A DNA stretch of 64,000 bases, taken from positions 1 through 64,000 of the forward strand of contig NZ_JABEDH010000006.1 of the NCBI RefSeq assembly GCF_029285175.1, written 5' to 3'. This DNA is from Sulfitobacter sp. M05 (GTDB lineage: Bacteria; Pseudomonadota; Alphaproteobacteria; Rhodobacterales; Rhodobacteraceae). The position numbers and the translations under genes are program-made. Of this stretch, positions 46,374 through 57,560 are shown one piece after another (the first letter of the stretch is position 1; the number at the start of each line of letters is the position of its first letter). Below the pieces are notes generated by a model. It did no database searches and had not been told where the DNA came from. It worked only from the letters and a program-made list of their open reading frames with translations.

Positions 46374-48095
46374 ATGATTGAAAACCTGCGACGCTACTTT
46401 CCGGTTCTGGACTGGGGCCGCACCTACGACCGAAGTGCTTTTTCGGATGACATGATCGCGGCAGTGATTGTTACGATCATGTTGATCCCGCAATCCCTCG
46501 CCTATGCATTGCTGGCGGGGCTGCCCCCTGAGGCGGGGATATATGCTTCGATTGCCCCAATTGTTCTTTATGCAATTTTCGGGACCAGCCGCGCCTTGGC
46601 CGTGGGGCCGGTGGCGGTGGTGTCCCTGTTGACGGCCTCGGCCATTGGACAGGTGGCTGAACAGGGAACGGCAGGTTATGCGGTCGCTGCATTGACACTG
46701 GCGTTTCTGTCTGGCGGGCTTCTGGTGTTGATGGGGGTTTTCCGGCTTGGGTTTCTTGCGAATTTCCTCAGCCATCCGGTGATTGCAGGGTTCATCACCG
46801 CCTCGGGCATCCTGATCGCCACCAGCCAGGTTAAACATATATTGGGCGTCAGCGCGCATGGCCACACCCTGCCTGAAATGCTGGGTTCGATTTTCTCGCA
46901 TCTGTCCGAGATCAACTGGATCACGGTGGTGATCGGTGTGACGGCAACCGGTTTTCTGTTCTGGGTACGCAAGAACCTCAAGCCTGCGCTTCTGCGTATG
47001 GGCACGCCTGCCTTACTGGCGGATATCCTGACCAAAACCGGTCCTGTGGTGGCGGTTGTTGCAACGACGTTGGCGGTCTGGGCCTTTGATCTGGGCGGCA
47101 AGGGGGTGAAAATTGTGGGCGAAGTGCCGCAAGGCCTGCCGCCGCTTACGTTGCCAAGTGTGTCTCCCGATCTGGTCAGTGCCTTGCTGGTGCCGGCGAT
47201 CCTGATTTCGGTCATTGGGTTTGTCGAATCCGTCTCTGTTGCACAAACATTGGCGGCCAAGAAACGGCAGCGCATTGATCCCGATCAGGAGTTGATCGGC
47301 CTTGGTGCGGCCAACCTTGGTGCGGCCTTCACTGGCGGCTATCCGGTCACCGGCGGATTTGCCCGTTCGGTTGTGAATTTTGATGCCGGTGCGGCGACCC
47401 CTGCCGCCGGTGCATTCACCGCAATCGGTCTGGCTTTTGCCTCCATCGCGCTGACGCCGCTGGTTTACTATCTGCCCAACGCAACGCTTGCAGCGACGAT
47501 CATTGTTGCGGTCCTCAGCCTTGTCGACCTGTCCATTCTCAAGAAAACATGGGGCTATGCGCGCAGGGATTTTGCCGCAGTGGCAGCCACGATTTTCCTG
47601 ACCCTTGGGTTTGGCGTGGAAATTGGTGTGGCATCGGGTGTGGCACTTTCAATCTTGTTGCATCTTTACAAAAGTGCCCGACCCCATGTGGCCGAAGTTG
47701 GGCTGGTGCCCGGTACACAGCATTTCCGAAACATTCGCCGCCATAAGGTGGACACCGATCCGACACTGGTGACATTGCGGGTGGATGAAAGCCTGTATTT
47801 CGCGAATGCCCGTTTTCTGGAAGACCTGATCCAGAAGCGTGTGACCACAGGCTGTTCCGTAAGAAACGTGGTGTTGATGTTTTCGGCAGTAAACGAGGTC
47901 GACTATTCCGCCCTCGAAAGCCTTGAGGCGATCAATCATCGCCTCAAGGACATGGATGTCCGCCTTCACTTCTCCGAGGTGAAAGGGCCGGTGATGGACC
48001 GCCTCAAACGGTCCCATCTGCCAGATGATCTGAACGGCAGGTTCTTCCTGTCGCAATATGACGCCTGGGCGGCATTGATCACAAAGGGCCGCTGA
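46374..48095 (+). CDS. SulP-family anion transporter with STAS domain
   Basis: 573 residues. About 10-12 membrane helices with the SulP segments DMIAAVIVTIMLIPQSLAYA, GLPPEAGIYASIAP, and GLGAANLGAAFTGGYPVTGGFARS. A STAS domain fills about 440-570 (VRNVVLMFSAVNEVDYSALESLE). Probably sulfate or sulfite export/import at the end of sulfide oxidation; substrate inferred from context only. Its stop (48093-48095) abuts the stop of the convergent BKACE gene at the palindrome TGATCA. Confidence 0.93.
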   Translation: MIENLRRYFPVLDWGRTYDRSAFSDDMIAAVIVTIMLIPQSLAYALLAGLPPEAGIYASIAPIVLYAIFGTSRALAVGPVAVVSLLTASAIGQVAEQGTAGYAVAALTLAFLSGGLLVLMGVFRLGFLANFLSHPVIAGFITASGILIATSQVKHILGVSAHGHTLPEMLGSIFSHLSEINWITVVIGVTATGFLFWVRKNLKPALLRMGTPALLADILTKTGPVVAVVATTLAVWAFDLGGKGVKIVGEVPQGLPPLTLPSVSPDLVSALLVPAILISVIGFVESVSVAQTLAAKKRQRIDPDQELIGLGAANLGAAFTGGYPVTGGFARSVVNFDAGAATPAAGAFTAIGLAFASIALTPLVYYLPNATLAATIIVAVLSLVDLSILKKTWGYARRDFAAVAATIFLTLGFGVEIGVASGVALSILLHLYKSARPHVAEVGLVPGTQHFRNIRRHKVDTDPTLVTLRVDESLYFANARFLEDLIQKRVTTGCSVRNVVLMFSAVNEVDYSALESLEAINHRLKDMDVRLHFSEVKGPVMDRLKRSHLPDDLNGRFFLSQYDAWAALITKGR

Positions 48096-48926
48096 TCACG
48101 GATGATCAAGGTGCAGGATGCGGCGCGCTTCTTGCCAGGTGGCGACGGGGCGTTCATATTTCTCACACAGGGCCGCAGCGCGCTCCACCAAAGCGGCATT
48201 TGACGGGGCCAGAGTATCCCGATCCAGACGTACGTTGTCTTCCAGTCCGGTGCGGGTATGCCCGCCTTTGGCGATGGCCCATTCGTTGATTGTCAGTTGG
48301 GCCGCGCCGATCCCCGCAGCGCACCATTGTGCATCGGGGGCAAGCCGCTTCAGCGTTTCGATGTAGAAATCGAAAATCACCTCGTCGGCGGGCATTGCGT
48401 TTTGAACGCCCATGACAAACTGCACATAGAGGGGCGATTTCAGCCGCCCGTCTGCCGCCATACGAGTGGCCTGAACGATATGGCCAAGATCAAAGGCTTC
48501 GATTTCAGGCTTTACGTCATAGCGGATCATTTCAGAGGCCAGCCAGTCGACCAGATCGGGGCTGTTTTCGTAAACTCGGGTCGGAAAATTGTTCGACCCC
48601 ACCGACAGCGATGCCATATCAGGAGACAGGGACAACATGCCGCCGCGTTCACGCCCCGCGCCGGACCGCCCGCCAGTTGACAGTTGCACGATCATGCCCG
48701 GACAATGTTTCTCCAGCCCTTCCTTGAGCCGTGCAAACCGCTCCGGTTCGGCGGTTGGCTTGCCCTCATCGTCACGCACATGACAATGCGCAATCGCTGC
48801 ACCGGCTTCGAATGCTGCATGGGTGCTTTCGATCTGTTCGGTGACGGTGATCGGCACCGCGGGGTTGTTTTCCTTGGTTGGCAAAGAGCCGGTGATCGCG
48901 ACGCAGATGATACAGGGGTTTCCCAT
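48096..48926 (-). CDS. BKACE family (DUF849) beta-keto acid cleavage enzyme
   Basis: 276 residues from the ATG at 48926, 7 bases after pcaG with GAGG 5 bases upstream (a longer frame would overlap pcaG). AHCHVRD (His47, His49) supplies the zinc ligands; STGGRSGAG, then SLSPDMASLSVGSNNF and the late GLEDNVRLDRD complete the family pattern. BKACE enzymes condense a beta-keto acid with acetyl-CoA to give acetoacetate and a new CoA ester. At the end of a protocatechuate operon the natural guess is beta-ketoadipate, giving succinyl-CoA and replacing PcaIJ/PcaF. The fit is from position only. Confidence 0.85.
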   Translation of the reverse strand: MGNPCIICVAITGSLPTKENNPAVPITVTEQIESTHAAFEAGAAIAHCHVRDDEGKPTAEPERFARLKEGLEKHCPGMIVQLSTGGRSGAGRERGGMLSLSPDMASLSVGSNNFPTRVYENSPDLVDWLASEMIRYDVKPEIEAFDLGHIVQATRMAADGRLKSPLYVQFVMGVQNAMPADEVIFDFYIETLKRLAPDAQWCAAGIGAAQLTINEWAIAKGGHTRTGLEDNVRLDRDTLAPSNAALVERAAALCEKYERPVATWQEARRILHLDHP

Positions 48927-48933
48927 GGTGGCC

Positions 48934-49548
48934 TCAAATGTCAAAAAAGATGGTTTCGTGCGGTCCCTGCAGATGCACGTCGAAACGGTATGTGCCGTCG
49001 CTCTGTTTCTTGGCGAGCAAGGTGGAGATACGGTTTTGATGTTCAATCCGGCTGAGGATCGGATCGGCTGAATTCGCGTCTGCTTCGTCTTCGAAGTAGA
49101 TGCGGGTATGCAGACCCATGTTCAGACCCCGCGCCACGATCCACATAGTGATATGCGGGGCCTGCATCCGACCATCGACAAAAGGCACGGCACCTGGTTT
49201 GACCGTTTCAAAACAGAATTCGCCGGTGTTCATATCACCGGGAGAGCGGCCCCAACCGGTAAAATTAGGGTCACTTGTACCACGTGTTTCGTTTTGCGAG
49301 GCAAACAATCCCGCTGCATCGGCCTGCCAGATTTCGATCATGGCGTCGCGCAACGGTGTTCCCGTCCCATCAAAGACGATCCCCCTGATGGTGATTTCCT
49401 GCCCTTTGACCGTGCCCGTCTTCATCGACACGCCAAGGTCATTGCCATAGATTTCGATGCCGGTGAAGTTCGGGGTGCAGCCGATATGAACATAAGGGCC
49501 GGCGGTCTGGCTTGGGCTTTCGCGCAGGTATTCCAGTTTCTGTACCAT
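48934..49548 (-). CDS. pcaG: Protocatechuate 3,4-dioxygenase alpha subunit PcaG
   Basis: 204 residues from the ATG at 49548; a GTG two codons earlier (49554) overlaps the pcaH stop and is also possible. Recognised by QTAGPYVHIG at the N-terminus and HITMWIVARGLNMGLHTRIYF near the end. It forms the non-catalytic half of the alpha-beta protomer that opens protocatechuate between C3 and C4 to 3-carboxy-cis,cis-muconate. It follows pcaH directly. Confidence 0.95.
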   Translation of the reverse strand: MVQKLEYLRESPSQTAGPYVHIGCTPNFTGIEIYGNDLGVSMKTGTVKGQEITIRGIVFDGTGTPLRDAMIEIWQADAAGLFASQNETRGTSDPNFTGWGRSPGDMNTGEFCFETVKPGAVPFVDGRMQAPHITMWIVARGLNMGLHTRIYFEDEADANSADPILSRIEHQNRISTLLAKKQSDGTYRFDVHLQGPHETIFFDI

Positions 49549-49550
49549 CT

Positions 49551-50297
49551 TCACATGCCCTCCTTGCGGTTTTCGAAATAAGTCTGGCGGCGTCCGCGTA
49601 AAACGATGTCGAACTTATAGGCCAGGCTGTCCATCGGTGTGGTGCGGTGCATGTCCAGCGGCGCGGTTAGCGCATCCACAGCTTCTTGTGACTTAAGAAC
49701 CCCGACGATCGGGCATCTCTGGATCAGGGGGTCCCCTTCAAAATACATCTGCGTAATCAGCCGCTGGGCAAAGCCATGGCCAAACACCGAAAAGTGGATA
49801 TGCGCAGGGCGCCAGTCGTTCATGCCGTTCGGCCAGGGATAGGGGCCTGGTTGTACGGTGCGAAATTCGTATGACCCATCCTCGGATGTGATGGCCCGCC
49901 CACAGCCGCCAAAATTGGGGTCCAGCGGCGCAAGGTAACTTTCCTTTTTGTGCCGATACCGGCCGCCTGCGTTGGCCTGCCAGAATTCGATCAGTGCCCC
50001 GGGCACACCGCGCCCCATTTCGTCAAGGACACGGCCATGCACAATGATCCGTGGGCCGATCGCGCTTTCACCGGGACGGGCGTAGTTCAGCGTCAGATCA
50101 TTGTCCAAGGCACCCAACATGCTGTGACCGAACACCGGCGATGTCTCTTCGCTCAGGCTGGTTGGAAACGACAACAGCGCGGCCTGCGGGCTGCGCTTCA
50201 CGCTGGTCTTGTAAGCGGGGGTCAATGCGTCGGGCTGCCAGTCGCGATCACGTGGTACAAATCCGCCCCGCCGGTTCTGTGGGTTTGTCGGGCTCAT
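49551..50297 (-). CDS. pcaH: Protocatechuate 3,4-dioxygenase beta subunit PcaH
   Basis: 248 residues. The non-haem Fe(III) ligands are present: Tyr114 (GGRYRHK), Tyr153 ([19 protein letters not shown]), His166 and His168. [12 protein letters not shown] and the [10 protein letters not shown] segment are the beta-subunit signature. GGGAG lies 7 bases before the ATG, and the ATG overlaps the pcaC stop. Confidence 0.96.
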   Translation of the reverse strand: MSPTNPQNRRGGFVPRDRDWQPDALTPAYKTSVKRSPQAALLSFPTSLSEETSPVFGHSMLGALDNDLTLNYARPGESAIGPRIIVHGRVLDEMGRGVPGALIEFWQANAGGRYRHKKESYLAPLDPNFGGCGRAITSEDGSYEFRTVQPGPYPWPNGMNDWRPAHIHFSVFGHGFAQRLITQMYFEGDPLIQRCPIVGVLKSQEAVDALTAPLDMHRTTPMDSLAYKFDIVLRGRRQTYFENRKEGM

Positions 50298-50674
50298 AGG
50301 TCTACTCCCATTTCCGCATAGGTCTGTTTGGCAAGTTTGATTGCATGATTGGCTTTCGGCACCCCGGCGTAAACCGCTACATGCATAAATGCCTGCAAAA
50401 CATCCTGTGGCGTTGCGCCGGTGTTGGCGGTTGCGCGGATGTGCATTGGTATTTCTTCAAAGTTGCCGGTGGCCGCTAGCAGTGACAGGGTGAGCATAGA
50501 GCGTTCCCGCCTGCTGATCGTATCATCCGACCATAATGTGCCCCATGCGCCTTCTGTGATCATGTTTTGAAACGGGGCGTCAAACGGGCTTTTGCCAGCC
50601 TCTGCCCGATCAACATGGGCTTCGCCCAGCACTGCGCGGCGTGTCCGCATACCTTCGTTATACCGGTTATCCAT
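50294..50674 (-). CDS. pcaC: 4-Carboxymuconolactone decarboxylase PcaC
   Basis: 126 residues from the ATG at 50674, which has AAGGAG 7 bases upstream; the ATG two codons earlier is only 1 base from it. The AhpD-like fold shows [38 protein letters not shown] in its key parts ([17 protein letters not shown]) and [21 protein letters not shown]. It decarboxylates 4-carboxymuconolactone to beta-ketoadipate enol-lactone. Confidence 0.94.
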   Translation of the reverse strand: MDNRYNEGMRTRRAVLGEAHVDRAEAGKSPFDAPFQNMITEGAWGTLWSDDTISRRERSMLTLSLLAATGNFEEIPMHIRATANTGATPQDVLQAFMHVAVYAGVPKANHAIKLAKQTYAEMGVDL

Positions 50675-51454
50675 GGGCATACTCCTTTAGGAATGGGTTC
50701 AAAATGGCCGCATAGGCGGCAGAGTTCTCGACGCAGGGCAGGTGCCCTGTCCGATCAATAACGTGAAAATCTGCCTTCGGTATCAGGGCCGCGGTCGCCG
50801 CGACCAGATCGGGCGGGCTTGCGCCGTCATCACTGCCCGCAATGACAAGGACCGGCAGGCGCAGTACGCGGGTGGTTTCTGTCAGGTCGCATCCGGCAAT
50901 GGCCGCGCAGCAGGCCGTGTAACCGGCCTGTGGTGTACGGGCCAGCATCGCACCCCAAAGCGGCAGGTTTGTAGAGGTCCGAAAATCAGGCCCGAACCAC
51001 CGGTCCAGCACAGCGCTTTCCAAAGCGGCAAGCCCATCGGCCTGAATTGCGGCAATCCGGTCTTGCCAAGCCTGGGGGTCCCCCATTTTGACGGCTGTGT
51101 TTGACAGAACCAATGCTATCACAAGGTCCGGTCGGCGGGCGGCCAGTTGCTGCCCGATCATGCCACCTATGGACAGGCCAACGAATATGACCGGCCCCAG
51201 CTTCATGGCCTCAATCAAGGCGATTGCGTCGCGGCTCAGCGCATCCATCGAATAGGGTCCGCCGGGGCACTCGGACAGGCCGTGCCCCCGCGTGTCATAG
51301 CGCAGAATGCGTAGCCCGTCTGGCAGGAGGGGCAAAATTTCATCCCAAAGCCGCAAATCAGTGCCGAGCGAATTCGAGAACAGAACCGGCTGGCCATTGG
51401 GGTCACCGGCCTCCTGAACGTGTAGGGTGACCCCGTTTGCAATAACTGCGCGCA

Positions 51455-51455
<1 letters not shown>
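50667..51455 (-). CDS. pcaD: 3-Oxoadipate enol-lactone hydrolase PcaD
   Basis: 262 residues from the ATG at 51455 (TGATG junction with pobA). Alpha/beta hydrolase: RYDTRGHGLSE, nucleophile elbow GLSIGG (Ser), late Asp in AGSDDGASPP and His in DRTGHLPCVE. It yields beta-ketoadipate. Overlaps pcaC by 8 bases. Confidence 0.93.
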
Positions 51456-53622
<2,167 letters not shown>

Positions 53623-53627
53623 ATACC

Positions 53628-55139
53628 ATGCCGTCACCGGTCCATGATTTGGATTCACCAGTGGTCAAAGGAATTGAACAACACGTGACAACATCACAAG
53701 CCGGTGTTGATCCAACGGCACCGCGCAACATTTCGACGATATATGATAAGACAGATGCCGAATTTCTGTCAAAATCGGTCGGTCAGGTGCTGGGTGAGGG
53801 TGCGACCCTCGTCATCGCCAATGATCCGCTGTTTCTGTCACATCTGGCCAATCAGGTTCGCAGCGATTTCGGGATGGTTGGGCTGGATGATGTACCGATC
53901 AGCCTGACAAATGTCCGCGCGCGGATTCAGCAATTGATCGAAGGCCGGACCGCTGTGTCGCTGGTGATCGTAGATATGCGATGGGGCACACGCACAGTTG
54001 CTGCTGCCGCAAACTTTGAACGCTGGGGGGCCTTGTGTGACAAGCTGGTCGCGCAGGATGGGGTGACAGTAGTGTCGGCCTATTCCCGGGATTTGATGAT
54101 TGATGACCAACTGTTGGCCGCGATGCGCAGCCACAGCCATTTTTTGGCCCCGTCCGGGCTGCACGGAAACCCGTATTGGTTGCCGCCCGAATACCAGAAC
54201 GGGGCCACAATTTCGCAACAGATCGGTTTTGTTCTGGGCCGGTTGGTGTCGGATTTTCAAGGGCTGATTGTCGAAGATAACGGAGCCGCTTCCGGGGCAG
54301 ACCCGCAATGGCTTGCTGTGCCGCGCCGATTGCGCCCCCGTGTCGGCAAGGATGAGATTTGGAAAATCAGATGTTTCGGGCGGCTGCGGATTTATTTGTC
54401 GGACGGGAGCCAGATCAAGTGGGATTTGCCCGGCAGTGCGGTGAAAAAGAACAAAGCGTTGTTCGCCTTTCTGTTGCAGAGGGGCGAGAAAGGTGCGCCA
54501 ACTGATGCGCTGGCAGAGATGTTGTGGTCTGACGAGCCGGACGAAACCAAAAAACGCAAACGGCTGCATCAGGCCATTGCGATGCTACGCAAAACCCTTG
54601 GGGGCCCCGAGTACATCAGACGCAACGGGGAATATTACACCTTGGTTCCGCCCGATGGCACATGGATTGATGTCGCCAGCTTCGAACAGCTTTGCAACCG
54701 CGCCAAAGTGTTGGAAAAATCAGGCAGCTTTGATGATGCTATTGCCTTACTGGACGGGGCCGACCGCCTGTATTCCGGCCCCCTGTTCGAAGACCTTTCA
54801 CCGGTCTATTTCGAAAACGAGATGGAAAACTGGGTGGTGCCAAAACGCGCGTGGTTCAAGGACATGGCCCTGAAAGTTCTGCGCGACAAGGCGTCTATGT
54901 TACGCCGCCAAGGACAGTACCGTGACGCCATAAGAAACTGTCAGAAAGCCCTGCAAATTGACCCCATTTGCGAGATTGCCCATGCCGAAGCGATGCATGT
55001 GTTCCATGCCCAAAACCGCAGTGACGCGATCCGCCGGCAATATGACCAGTTCTTGAAGGCCGTGTCGGCGCTTGAATTGGCACCGGATGGCGACACACTG
55101 GAAAAGTTGAAAAACAGCCTCCTTTTTTCTATTTCCTAA
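53628..55139 (+). CDS. SARP-type regulator with N-terminal MEDS-like sensor
   Basis: 503 residues from the ATG at 53628 (a TTG at 53619 is nearer the ribosome site AAGGA; start uncertain). Residues about 40-200 resemble the MEDS/DcmR sensor fold: SVGQVLGEGATLVIANDP, VSLVIVDMRWG, VTVVSAYSRDLMIDDQLLAAMRSHSHFL. From about 245 to 341 a winged helix of the OmpR/SARP type (CFGRLRIYLSDGS, LFAFLLQRGEKGAPTDALAEMLW), then a BTAD domain (345-490, DPICEIAHAEAMHVF, FDDAIALLDGADRLYSGPLF). It lies just upstream of the P450 operon and behind pcaQ, so it is the likely phenol-responsive activator. SARP proteins are rare outside Actinobacteria. Confidence 0.75.
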   Translation: MPSPVHDLDSPVVKGIEQHVTTSQAGVDPTAPRNISTIYDKTDAEFLSKSVGQVLGEGATLVIANDPLFLSHLANQVRSDFGMVGLDDVPISLTNVRARIQQLIEGRTAVSLVIVDMRWGTRTVAAAANFERWGALCDKLVAQDGVTVVSAYSRDLMIDDQLLAAMRSHSHFLAPSGLHGNPYWLPPEYQNGATISQQIGFVLGRLVSDFQGLIVEDNGAASGADPQWLAVPRRLRPRVGKDEIWKIRCFGRLRIYLSDGSQIKWDLPGSAVKKNKALFAFLLQRGEKGAPTDALAEMLWSDEPDETKKRKRLHQAIAMLRKTLGGPEYIRRNGEYYTLVPPDGTWIDVASFEQLCNRAKVLEKSGSFDDAIALLDGADRLYSGPLFEDLSPVYFENEMENWVVPKRAWFKDMALKVLRDKASMLRRQGQYRDAIRNCQKALQIDPICEIAHAEAMHVFHAQNRSDAIRRQYDQFLKAVSALELAPDGDTLEKLKNSLLFSIS

Positions 55140-55225
55140 CAATAGCTTAAAATACCCAAAGAAAAACCAAAGCGGGCAATGTAGAGTGATTCTCAAAAGC
55201 GAATGGCTGTCTGGGAGGACTTGTG

Positions 55226-56464
55226 ATGACCGTCGAGAAACACCTCAGTACTGAGGGATACGATATTTTTGACCTCAACGCGCCGCATGCCAAATGGCTG
55301 GAGTTGCGCGAAGAGGCGCCAGTGTTTCAGGACCCGCAGACAGGGTACTGGATTGTAACGCGTCATGCTGATGTCAAAGCTGTGTTTGAAGATTGGAACA
55401 CGTTTTCATCAGACAATGCACAGGCCCCGATGCGGCCAATGTGTGATGCGGGTAAGCAGATTATGAAAGACGGCGGATTTACCGTGTATTCGGGTTTGTC
55501 TGCCCGGGTCCCGCCGGATCACACGCGTATCCGCAAGATTGCACAATCCGCATTTGGTCCCCGCCGGTTCAAAGCGATCCAGCCACGTATTGAGGCCATC
55601 ATCGACCGCCATCTGAACAAAATTGCGATAGCTGGGTCCTGTGATTTTTTCCGCGAAGTGGCCTATGATGTTCCAGCGTTGGTGTTGTTCGCGCTGATGG
55701 GTATCCCGGATGACGATGTGCCGAAGGTGAAGGACTGGGCCGCAAGCCGGGCGCTGTTGACTTGGGGCAACTTGAGCGACGAAGAGCAATTGCCGCTGGC
55801 GCAAAAGATGGTCGAGTATTGGTCCTATTGCCGTAATCTTGTTGCTGCTCGCAAGGAAACGCCGGGTGACGATTTCCCCACTGATATGGTGCAGGCGCAG
55901 GCCAACGGTGCCGATATCACGGATGAGGAAATCGCCGGGGTGATGTATTCCGTGTTGTTTGCCGGGCATGAGACCACCACCACCTTGATGTCGAACGCTG
56001 TGATTACCTTGATGTCGAACCGGCACGCTTGGGAGGCCATTTGCGCAGACCCATCCCTGATCCCGAAAGCCACCGAGGAAGTTCTGCGGTTCGAGCCTTC
56101 GATTGTGTCATGGCGCCGCCGCGCCAAAACGAAGGCGGCCATCGGCGGTGTGCCTGTACCTGAGGGCGCGAATATTCTGTTGGTGATGGGCTCGGGTAAC
56201 CGCGACAAAGCGGTTTTTGAGAATGCTGAAACCTTCGACATCCATCGCGATAACGCCCGCAATCATCTTAGTTTCGGCTATGGCATACATTTCTGTATTG
56301 GCTTCCAACTGGCGAAACTGGAGTTCGGGATCATGCTGAGAGAACTTGCGTCGCGGTTCCCGAACATGACGATGAAACCGGATCAACACATTGAATATCT
56401 GCATAATATCTCGTTCCGCGTCCCGAATAAGGTGATGTTGGATCTGGGTTTGGAGGCTGCCTGA
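55226..56464 (+). CDS. creJ: Cytochrome P450, CreJ-like (alkylphenyl phosphate oxidation)
   Basis: 412 residues from the ATG at 55226 (GGGAGG 7 bases upstream). Soluble bacterial class I P450: I-helix AGHETTTTL, ExxR in EEVLR, heme loop SFGYGIHFCIGFQ with Cys357. It heads an operon with its own ferredoxin and reductase genes at the far end. Flanking dikinase and phosphohydrolase genes match the Cre cluster of C. glutamicum, where CreJ oxidises the methyl group of 4-methylphenyl phosphate. P450 identity is certain; substrate is inferred. A guaiacol O-demethylase is less likely because of the phosphotransferase genes. Confidence 0.85.
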   Translation: MTVEKHLSTEGYDIFDLNAPHAKWLELREEAPVFQDPQTGYWIVTRHADVKAVFEDWNTFSSDNAQAPMRPMCDAGKQIMKDGGFTVYSGLSARVPPDHTRIRKIAQSAFGPRRFKAIQPRIEAIIDRHLNKIAIAGSCDFFREVAYDVPALVLFALMGIPDDDVPKVKDWAASRALLTWGNLSDEEQLPLAQKMVEYWSYCRNLVAARKETPGDDFPTDMVQAQANGADITDEEIAGVMYSVLFAGHETTTTLMSNAVITLMSNRHAWEAICADPSLIPKATEEVLRFEPSIVSWRRRAKTKAAIGGVPVPEGANILLVMGSGNRDKAVFENAETFDIHRDNARNHLSFGYGIHFCIGFQLAKLEFGIMLRELASRFPNMTMKPDQHIEYLHNISFRVPNKVMLDLGLEAA

Positions 56465-57525
56465 TGACCAAATTTACCTTGCCGTTCAGCGGTATCGGAA
56501 CTGCTGACCATGCCCGTGTGGGTGGGAAATGCGCCAGTTTGGGCGAGATGACTCAAGCCGGTGTTGCTGTCCCCACAGGGTTTGCAGTGACAACGGATTC
56601 CTATGTTGCGATGCTGGATGAAACCGGCCTGCGTGCCGAAATCCAAGCACAGCTGGACAGCACCGATTTTGACAATGTGCCCTCTCTTGAACGGTCTGCG
56701 CAGGCCATTCAGATCCGTTTCCGTTCTCACAAGATCCCTGCGGCGGTCGAAGCGGCGATCCGCGACGATTACACTGCGATGGGCCGTGACATGCCGGTTG
56801 CTGTGCGCTCTTCCGCCACGGCGGAAGACCTGCCTGATGCTTCTTTTGCAGGGCAGCAGGATACTTATCTTTGGGTGGTCGGGGCGGATTCGGTCATTGA
56901 ACATGTGCGCGATTGCTGGGCGTCCTTGTTCACGGCCCGTGCCATGAAGTACCGCCATGATCACGATCTGGGCCAGATTGATGTGCTGATGAGTGTGGCA
57001 GTTCAAAAGATGGTCAATGCCCAGACTGCCGGTGTTGCCATGACGCTTGATCCCCTGACCGGTGATCGCACGCGGATCGTAATTGATGCGTCATACGGGC
57101 TGGGCGAATTGGTCGTGTCAGGCATCGTCACCCCGGACAATTTCACTGTCGAAAAAGTGCTGATGGAAGTCATAGACCGCAAGGTTTCCGACAAACATAT
57201 CGAGCTGGTGCCAGATGTTGCCGCCGCCACCACCGTGGAGCGGGAGGTCGATGCGGACCGGCGCAAGGCGCAATGTCTGACAGATGCGCAGGTGATTGCG
57301 GTGGCGAAACTGGCAAAGGCACTCGAACGTCAGAACAAGTGCCCGCAAGATGTCGAATGGGCCTTCGATGCCGACCTTCCAGAGGGGGAAAACCTTGTTG
57401 CCCTGCAAAGCCGTCCGGAAACGGTCTGGTCGCAAAAGCCGATAGAGCAACCCGCCAAAAGCTTTGCAACGGGAATGATGGGGATGGTTGGGGCTCTGAA
57501 CAATCCTGTCGGATCAAAAAAATAA
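56464..57525 (+). CDS. Phenol-phosphorylating enzyme, ATP-binding (PPDK_N) subunit
   Basis: 353 residues, ATG overlapping the P450 stop (TGATG). The whole protein equals the ATP-binding half of PEP synthase: VGGKCASLGEM, VPTGFAVTTDSY, VAVRSSATAEDLPDASFAGQQ, and VALQSRPETVW at the end. No phospho-His or PEP-binding domain follows; these functions are in the next gene. This split is seen in phenylphosphate synthase (PpsB of Thauera) and in CreH/CreI of the 4-cresol pathway. It would use ATP to charge the partner subunit. I cannot say which of the two Cre letters applies. Confidence 0.85.
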   Translation: MTKFTLPFSGIGTADHARVGGKCASLGEMTQAGVAVPTGFAVTTDSYVAMLDETGLRAEIQAQLDSTDFDNVPSLERSAQAIQIRFRSHKIPAAVEAAIRDDYTAMGRDMPVAVRSSATAEDLPDASFAGQQDTYLWVVGADSVIEHVRDCWASLFTARAMKYRHDHDLGQIDVLMSVAVQKMVNAQTAGVAMTLDPLTGDRTRIVIDASYGLGELVVSGIVTPDNFTVEKVLMEVIDRKVSDKHIELVPDVAAATTVEREVDADRRKAQCLTDAQVIAVAKLAKALERQNKCPQDVEWAFDADLPEGENLVALQSRPETVWSQKPIEQPAKSFATGMMGMVGALNNPVGSKK

Positions 57526-57560
57526 ATCAGAACACAGAAATCTCTGGGAGGAGAAGTGAA

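Noticed and set aside
45120..46901. 593-codon minus-strand frame across sqr and SulP genes
   Set aside because: The plus-strand genes have full domain motifs; the antisense product has no recognisable family and is His/Arg/Gln-rich.
48096..48926. Last gene of the pca operon as pcaB
   Set aside because: It has the HxH zinc motif and pattern of BKACE/DUF849, not the fumarase-type signature of PcaB.
55226..56464. P450 as a guaiacol O-demethylase (GcoA type)
   Set aside because: GcoA works with a three-domain reductase; here a separate ferredoxin and reductase plus phosphotransferase and phosphohydrolase genes point to the Cre scheme.
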